Positions 56,747 to 64,000 of a stretch of 64,000 bases of DNA are shown here, in pieces. Location: the NCBI RefSeq assembly GCF_010119615.1, contig NZ_QOVG01000007.1:148947-212946 (forward strand). The letters are read 5' to 3'. Position 1 is the stretch's first letter; each line of letters starts with the position of its first letter. Position numbers and translations under genes: made by a program. The notes beneath the pieces were generated by a model, which worked only from the letters and a program-made list of their open reading frames with translations, was not told the DNA's origin and did not search any database. Origin of the DNA: Pseudoxanthomonas gei. Lineage in GTDB: Bacteria > Pseudomonadota > Gammaproteobacteria > Xanthomonadales > Xanthomonadaceae.

Positions 56747-56762
56747 TGTTTCACGTGGAACA
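56747..56762. promoter_or_regulatory. parS site 1 (ParB binding)
   Basis: TGTTTCACGTGGAACA matches the universal parS 16-mer at all but one arm position. It lies ten bases after the dnaN stop. ParB bound here would spread and help segregate the origin. Confidence 0.92.
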
Positions 56763-56767
56763 CGGCC

Positions 56768-56800
56768 AACGCCCGGAAATCTCCGGGCGTTCTGGTTTTC
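56768..56800 (+). terminator. Hairpin after dnaN
   Basis: AACGCCCGGA pairs with TCCGGGCGTT around AATC; CTGGTTTT follows. It probably ends or attenuates the dnaN transcript before recF. Confidence 0.7.
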
Positions 56801-56864
56801 AGGGCGTGGTCTCGGTGGTGCTGGGTTTCGGTCTGGCGGGAACAGGTCCGAGGGTGGCGCGCCC

Positions 56865-57950
56865 ATGCGAGTAACCCGTCTCACCGCAGCGGGGCTTCGG
56901 CTTTTTGAAGGCGTGGCGATCGAGCCCGGCCCGGGGGTGAATCTGATCACCGGTGAAAACGGGGCGGGCAAGACCAGTCTCCTGGAAGCCCTGCATCTGA
57001 TGGCGTACGGACGCAGCTTTCGCGGGCGCGTACGTGATGGGCTGGTACGGTCGGGGGCGGAGGCGGTGGAGGTTTTCGTTGAATGGCGCGAGGGTGCCGA
57101 CTTCCGGCCACGCCGGGCCGGCCTGCGGCACACCGGGCAGAGCTGGGTTGGTCGCCTGGATGGGGAAAATGTCGCCCAGCTCGGCGAGTTGTGCGCAGCC
57201 TTGGCAGTGGTCAGTTTCGAGCCTGGCAGTCATGCGCTGGTGACGGGCGGCGGTGAACCCCGTAGACGCTTCGTGGATTGGGGTTTGTTCCACGTGGAAC
57301 CCGAGTTCCTGCCGGTGTGGCGTCGTTATGCGCGGGCCCTTAAACAGCGCAATGCCCTACTGAAGTCAGGCGCGGGCGGTGCCCAGCTGGATGCCTGGGA
57401 CCACGAACTGGCCGAATCCGGCGAACCCCTGACCCGCCATCGCCAGCAATACCTGGAACAGCTGCGAAGCCGCTTGCTGAGCGTGGCCGGTGATCTGGTG
57501 CCGGGTCTGGGCGCCGGTGAGATCCATTTCCAGCCCGGGTGGCGCAGTAGTGACCTGTCCCTGGCCGATGCACTGTTGCTGGCGCGCGACCGCGACCGGG
57601 GCCTGGGCTACACCTCGGTAGGTCCCCATCGGGCCGATTGGCGTATCGATTACGCCGCGCACCCCAACCGTGAGGCCCTGTCGCGCGGGCAAGCCAAGCT
57701 CTCAGCCCTGTCGGTGCTGCTGGCACAGGCGGAGGACTATGCGCAGCGCCGGGGCGAGTGGCCCATCGTGGCCCTGGACGACCTGGCTTCCGAGCTCGAC
57801 CGCCGGCACCAGCAGCGGGTGCTGCAACGCCTGGTGGACAGCGGCGCCCAGGTATTCGTGACCGGCACCGAGGTTCCGGTCGCGCTGGCAGGGCTGGCGG
57901 TGCCCTTGACCGTGTTCCACGTGGAACACGGTCATATCCAGCAGCAATAA
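56865..57950 (+). CDS. recF: DNA replication and repair protein RecF
   Basis: A 361-aa SMC-like ATPase that loads RecA at gaps with RecO and RecR. Walker A is GENGAGKTS near residue 31 (NLITGENGAGKTSLLEALHLMAYGRSFRG). The signature motif lies in LSRGQAKLSALSVLLAQAEDY, and Walker B in VALDDLASELD near residue 305. The gene itself contains one parS site (57286) and ends with another (57913) in its last codons, so these codons are under two constraints. Confidence 0.97.
   Translation: MRVTRLTAAGLRLFEGVAIEPGPGVNLITGENGAGKTSLLEALHLMAYGRSFRGRVRDGLVRSGAEAVEVFVEWREGADFRPRRAGLRHTGQSWVGRLDGENVAQLGELCAALAVVSFEPGSHALVTGGGEPRRRFVDWGLFHVEPEFLPVWRRYARALKQRNALLKSGAGGAQLDAWDHELAESGEPLTRHRQQYLEQLRSRLLSVAGDLVPGLGAGEIHFQPGWRSSDLSLADALLLARDRDRGLGYTSVGPHRADWRIDYAAHPNREALSRGQAKLSALSVLLAQAEDYAQRRGEWPIVALDDLASELDRRHQQRVLQRLVDSGAQVFVTGTEVPVALAGLAVPLTVFHVEHGHIQQQ
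57286..57301. promoter_or_regulatory. parS site 2, inside recF
   Basis: TGTTCCACGTGGAACC is one base short of the perfect palindrome. It encodes LFHVEP in recF. Confidence 0.85.
57913..57928. promoter_or_regulatory. parS site 3, at the recF 3' end
   Basis: TGTTCCACGTGGAACA is a perfect palindrome, extended to GTGTTCCACGTGGAACAC. It encodes FHVEHG near the RecF C-terminus, close to the recF stop. Confidence 0.95.
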
Positions 57951-58042
57951 GCGCGGCCTGTTGTCGTTAGCCCTGCGGCAGGCTGGCAGGCCCCTCGCGG
58001 ACCTGCCCAACCGCTTCGTTGCGGGGCTGACCGGCGTTGAAA

Positions 58043-58051
58043 TGGTATAAT
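58043..58051 (+). promoter_or_regulatory. Extended -10 promoter of gyrB
   Basis: TGGTATAAT is a perfect extended -10 (TGnTATAAT), 96 bases before the gyrB start. No good -35 lies 17 bases upstream, consistent with extended -10 promoters. Confidence 0.65.
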
Positions 58052-58071
58052 TCCTGCCTCACTCCCTATAG

Positions 58072-60591
<2,520 letters not shown>

Positions 60592-60604
60592 CCCGCGCCG
60601 GCAC

Positions 60605-61447
60605 ATGGAACGCGAAGCGTCGCCGGCGAGCCCAGGGGTGGCATTGACCGGCTCCGTCCCGCCGCCGAGGCCTGGCCATCGGCGTGCGTTGACGGGCTTC
60701 CTGCTGGATGCGCTGATCGCCGTGGCGGTCCTGCTGCTGGTGTCGGTCGCCAGCGGGCTGGCCTGGGTGCTGGTCCGGATTGCCCAGCTCGCGCTGCGGG
60801 GCAACCTGCCCGCGGATCTGCGCGTGTTGGTGAGCGGGCTGGGCCAACCTGGTCCCTTGTCGATGCTGTGGATGACCCTGCTCAGCACCGGCACCGCCGC
60901 GCTGGTCGTGTACTACTGGCGCCGCCGCGCCAGTGCCGCCGAGCTTGCGATCTCGTACTCGGCCGTGCGCCAGCCCAGTACCTGGGGCTGGGTACTGGGC
61001 ACCGCGGCCATCGCCTTTGTCTTCAGCAGCACCATGTCCGCGGTGGGAAAAGCCTTCGATATCGCTCCGGCGCCGACGAATCTCCCGGTCATCGAGGCTG
61101 CTTTCGTGGCCAGTCCGGTGTTCATGTGGCTGTTTGGCACCTTGCTGGCACCTGCGTATGAGGAATTGCTGTTCCGCCGGGTGCTGTTCGGCCGGCTATG
61201 GGCCGCCGGCCGCCCCTGGCTTGGCCTGCTGCTCAGCAGCGCAGCTTTTGCCCTGATGCATGAAATCCCCGGCACCAGCGGCAACAGTCTGGCGGCCACC
61301 GGATTGCTGTGGCTGACCTACGCGTTCCTGGGGGCCGCTTTCGGCCTGGTCTACTGGCGCACGCGGACGCTGTGGGCTGCCATCGCGGCCCATGCGCTGA
61401 ACAATGCCATAGCGCTGGGCCTGCTGAAGCTGTACGGAGTTGACTGA
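60605..61447 (+). CDS. CPBP-family intramembrane metalloprotease
   Basis: A 280-aa membrane protein starting 13 bases after gyrB. About seven to eight hydrophobic helices follow a proline-rich soluble head of about 28 residues. The protease motifs are PAYEELLFRRVLFG (Glu-Glu-x3-Arg), FALMHE (His), and AAHALNNAIALG (His-x3-Asn). Related enzymes process CAAX proteins in eukaryotes and handle bacteriocin maturation or immunity in bacteria; the role here is unknown. Confidence 0.9.
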   Translation: MEREASPASPGVALTGSVPPPRPGHRRALTGFLLDALIAVAVLLLVSVASGLAWVLVRIAQLALRGNLPADLRVLVSGLGQPGPLSMLWMTLLSTGTAALVVYYWRRRASAAELAISYSAVRQPSTWGWVLGTAAIAFVFSSTMSAVGKAFDIAPAPTNLPVIEAAFVASPVFMWLFGTLLAPAYEELLFRRVLFGRLWAAGRPWLGLLLSSAAFALMHEIPGTSGNSLAATGLLWLTYAFLGAAFGLVYWRTRTLWAAIAAHALNNAIALGLLKLYGVD

Positions 61448-61517
61448 GGGCGGTGCGGATTGACGAAAAGTTAAGGCCCCGCTCGCCACACTCCGCGCAT
61501 CCAGAAAGGGGTGCCCC

Positions 61518-62309
61518 ATGAAACGTTGGATTCTCACTGCCGCCATCGTCGCGGTTCTTGCCGGCTGCGCCACCACCACCAGCTCCACCGGCCGCACCCA
61601 GTATGTGGGCGGCGTCTCCCAGCAACAGCTCAACCAGCTGGGTGCACAGGCGTTCGTGGAAGCGAAAAACAAGGGCCCCATCAGCAACGATGCCCGGCAA
61701 AACGCCTATGTGCGCTGCGTGGTCAACGCGCTGGTACGGCAGTTGCCTGCGCAGAACCAGAGCGTGGCGTGGGAAACGGCATTGTTTGCCAACAATGAGC
61801 CAAACGCCTTCGCCCTGCCCGGCGGAAAAGTGGGCGTCAATACCGGCATATTCACCGTGGCCAAGACCCAGGACCAGTTGGCGGCGGTGCTGGCGCATGA
61901 AATCGGCCATGTGGTCGAGCGCCATCACGACGAGCGCATTACCCGGCAGATGGGCGCCAGTGGCGCAGTCCAGCTGCTCGGAGCCCTGGCCGGCGACTAC
62001 GGCAGCCTTGCCACCCAGGGTGGCGGCCTGCTGGCGCAGACCGGCTTCCTGCTGCCGGGTTCGCGGGTCCAGGAATCGGAGGCCGACCAGGTCGGCCAGC
62101 GCCTGATGGCCGAGGCCGGTTTCGACCCGGCCCAGGCCGTGAACCTGTGGCAGAACATGATCGCCGCCGGCGGTGGCAGGCCGCCGGAATGGCTGTCCAC
62201 CCACCCCGACCCGCAGTCGCGTATCCAGGAGCTGCGCAATCGCGCCGGCAGCCTGGTACCCGCCTACCAGCAGGCGCGAGCCGCGGGCCGAACTCCCAAG
62301 TGTGGCTGA
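61518..62309 (+). CDS. M48-family metalloprotease lipoprotein
   Basis: A 263-aa protein. The lipobox LAGC gives a lipidated Cys at residue 17. The zinc motif HEIGH lies at 127-131 (VLAHEIGHVVERHHDERI), and the third ligand is in ESEADQVGQRLMAEAGFDP. FALPGGKVGVNTGIF and THPDPQSRIQELR are family marks. It resembles LoiP/BepA-type envelope quality-control proteases and has no TPR part, so it is closer to LoiP (YggG). Confidence 0.92.
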   Translation: MKRWILTAAIVAVLAGCATTTSSTGRTQYVGGVSQQQLNQLGAQAFVEAKNKGPISNDARQNAYVRCVVNALVRQLPAQNQSVAWETALFANNEPNAFALPGGKVGVNTGIFTVAKTQDQLAAVLAHEIGHVVERHHDERITRQMGASGAVQLLGALAGDYGSLATQGGGLLAQTGFLLPGSRVQESEADQVGQRLMAEAGFDPAQAVNLWQNMIAAGGGRPPEWLSTHPDPQSRIQELRNRAGSLVPAYQQARAAGRTPKCG

Positions 62310-62434
62310 GTGCGTTTTGCTGCTTCGCAGCACCGAACCCTGTTCCGAGCCCTGTGCGTTTCTGTTAGCGTTGCCGCCCCCTGTGGGGCGCGTCCTACGG
62401 TCCCGCCGCCAGTAATTCCCCTCGAGGTCATCCC

Positions 62435-63625
62435 ATGCTTTTCCGCAATTCAAAACAAGCCCTGCTCTCCGCCGCCATCATCGGCCTGCTGAGCGCCACC
62501 ACGGTCAGCGTCGCCTCCGCAGCCGATACCCGCGAGCGGGCCGAGCGCAAGAGCAAGAGCGGCAGCGAAAAGAACCAGGTCAACTACCCCGGCGCGACGC
62601 GCGTCGAGCCGAAGGCCAAGGGGTCGCCGAAGCTGCAATCCAAGTTGCAGAAGCTCGTCGAGATCTACAACAAGGATGATTTCGCCACCACCCGGACCCA
62701 GGCCGACGAGTTGCTGGCCAACCCCGCCGCGACGGATTACGACAAGGCCGTGGCCGCGCAGCTTGCATCGCAGGCCGCCTACAACCTGGATGACTCGGCC
62801 GCCACGATTGCCTACCTGAAGCGCGCCATCGAGTTCAATGCACTCGACAACAACAGCCATTACCAGTTGATGTACATGCTGGCGGGCGTGCAGCTGCAGG
62901 AGGACCAGTACGCCGAAGGTCTCGCCACGCTTGACCGCTACCTGGCCGAAACCAAGTCGCAGAAGCCCGAGGAAATTGCCCTCAAGGGCCAAGGGCTGTA
63001 TCAGGCCCAACGCTACGCCGAAGCCATTCCGGTGCTCAAGCAGGCGATTGAAAGCTCGCCGGAGCCAAAGGAAAACTGGCAGCAACTGCTGATGGCTTCG
63101 TACGCCGAAACCGGCCAGGCCGGCGATGCCGTGCAGATGGCGGAGAAGATCGCCGCCAAGTCGCCCGCCGACAAGAAGGCGCAGATGAACCTGGCCAACG
63201 TCTACCTGCAGGCGGACAAGTACGAGCAGGCCGCGGCCATCCTCGAGAAGCTGCGCGCCGCCGGCCAGCTGGGCGAGGACAAGGATTACCGCCAGCTCTT
63301 CGCCACCTATTCGAACATGGACGGCAAGGAGAAAGAGGTCGTTTCGGTGATCAACGAAGGCCTGCAGAAGGGGGTCCTGAAGCCCGACCAGCAGACCTAC
63401 CTGGCGCTGGCCCAGGCCTATTACTATTCCGACCAGGTCGGCCCCGCCATCGACGCGTGGCAGAAGGCCGCCCCGCTGTCCAAGGATGGCGAAACCTATC
63501 TCAACCTCGCCAAGGTGCTGTGGCAGGAAGACCGGATTCCCGAAGCCAAGCAAGCTGCAAAATCGGCCTTGGAAAAAGGCGTAAAGAAGCCGGCTGACGC
63601 CAAGCAGATCATCGCGCTGCCTTGA
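62435..63625 (+). CDS. Exported TPR protein upstream of tonB
   Basis: A 396-aa protein with a signal peptide (1-29, ending ASAA) and a charged head. The rest is a solenoid of about seven TPR-like helix pairs (AVAAQLASQAAYNLDDSAATIAYLKRAIE, EIALKGQGLYQAQRYAEAIPVLKQAIES, AQMNLANVYLQADKYEQAAAILEKL). It lies just before tonB in the same direction. Periplasmic TPR proteins next to Ton genes have been linked to TonB-dependent uptake; that role is inferred from context. Confidence 0.88.
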   Translation: MLFRNSKQALLSAAIIGLLSATTVSVASAADTRERAERKSKSGSEKNQVNYPGATRVEPKAKGSPKLQSKLQKLVEIYNKDDFATTRTQADELLANPAATDYDKAVAAQLASQAAYNLDDSAATIAYLKRAIEFNALDNNSHYQLMYMLAGVQLQEDQYAEGLATLDRYLAETKSQKPEEIALKGQGLYQAQRYAEAIPVLKQAIESSPEPKENWQQLLMASYAETGQAGDAVQMAEKIAAKSPADKKAQMNLANVYLQADKYEQAAAILEKLRAAGQLGEDKDYRQLFATYSNMDGKEKEVVSVINEGLQKGVLKPDQQTYLALAQAYYYSDQVGPAIDAWQKAAPLSKDGETYLNLAKVLWQEDRIPEAKQAAKSALEKGVKKPADAKQIIALP

Positions 63626-63782
63626 CGCACAACCCTGTATGCGTGGTTTCAGCACACTGAAATGATGGTGCTGGGATACGTGATTGGTATAAGCTCGACC
63701 TCCCGGCGATGGAGACATCGCCGGTTCAAACTTCTAGGTGGCGCCGCATCGTCGGCCCAAGAAAATGTGAGTTCATTGGCGC

Positions 63783-64000
63783 ATGGCTGAACAACTGGTC
63801 ATTAACAGGTATCGGGACGAAGAGCCGACCGGGCTGAACTGGTCGCGCATCATCGGCATGGCCTTCGTGATTGCATTGCACGTGGCTGCGTTCCTGCTGC
63901 TGCTGATCCCGGCCGTCGCGCCGCCTTCGGAAAAGGAACAGGAACAGAAGACGATGGTGACCATCGTCGATCCGCCGAAGCCGCCGCCACCGCCGCCACC
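63783..64000 (+). CDS. tonB: TonB energy transducer, N-terminal part (cut by window end)
   Basis: ATG 63783 starts a protein with a cytoplasmic head (MAEQLVINRYRDEEPTGLNW), one inner-membrane helix (IIGMAFVIALHVAAFLLLLI) containing the histidine needed for ExbB contact, and the start of a proline-rich spacer (VTIVDPPKPPPPPP). The window ends inside the spacer, so the receptor-binding domain is not seen. Confidence 0.9.
   Translation, partial: MAEQLVINRYRDEEPTGLNWSRIIGMAFVIALHVAAFLLLLIPAVAPPSEKEQEQKTMVTIVDPPKPPPPPP

Overview
The window is about 66% GC and reads as a chromosome segment of a Lysobacteraceae (Xanthomonadaceae) gammaproteobacterium. Evidence is the rpmH-rnpA-yidC-mnmE / dnaA-dnaN-recF-gyrB / tonB order around the replication origin, the DnaA, GyrB, QueF, AceK and NrdAB sequences, and several GTAGGAGCGAC-type REP families. 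I cannot fix the genus; Pseudoxanthomonas, Lysobacter, Stenotrophomonas and Luteimonas relatives are all possible.

Layout. 1-5900: the tail of an unknown gene, a short RNase II-family exonuclease, and a class Ia ribonucleotide reductase operon (nrdA, a 73-aa KTSC-like gene, nrdB) behind a cobalamin riboswitch. 6000-18700: a secreted three-repeat PDZ protein, a Tat-exported serine hydrolase, purU, a 192-bp REP array, an amino-acid permease, an aldo/keto reductase, two paralogous secreted M20 amidohydrolases flanking a TSUP transporter, queF, a LysM protein and a lipoprotein. 19500-28300: icd and aceK, separated by about 5.7 kb of accessory DNA. That stretch holds REPs, a divergent lysR/membrane-protein pair, a 21-bp minisatellite, remnants of a REP-associated transposase, and a small integron cassette array with no integrase in view. 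28300-48600: an exported methyltransferase, an rluE-like synthase, hrpB carrying an in-frame repeat insertion, tatD, an RND adaptor/pump pair, a CadC-like regulator, panE, a YadGH-type ABC exporter, a ferredoxin reductase, and a peptidase coupled to a NatAB-type exporter. 48800-64000: a TonB-domain lipoprotein, then mnmE-yidC-rnpA-rpmH leftward and dnaA-dnaN-recF-gyrB rightward from the origin. Two DnaA boxes lie between dnaA and dnaN, and three parS sites lie between dnaN and the recF end. A CPBP protease, an M48 lipoprotein, a TPR protein and the start of tonB close the window.

How it works together. The core genes cover replication initiation, clamp loading, segregation (parS), dNTP supply (B12-controlled NrdAB), the isocitrate branch point (Icd with its kinase/phosphatase AceK), and tRNA/rRNA modification (QueF, MnmE, RluE). 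The most unusual parts are the cassette array at about 24.0-26.3 kb, the exact 21-bp tandem repeat directly behind lysR, and the repeat that has become coding sequence inside hrpB. I did not find a clearly new multi-gene defence or biosynthetic system; the cassette array and its unknown genes are the best candidate for new biology.
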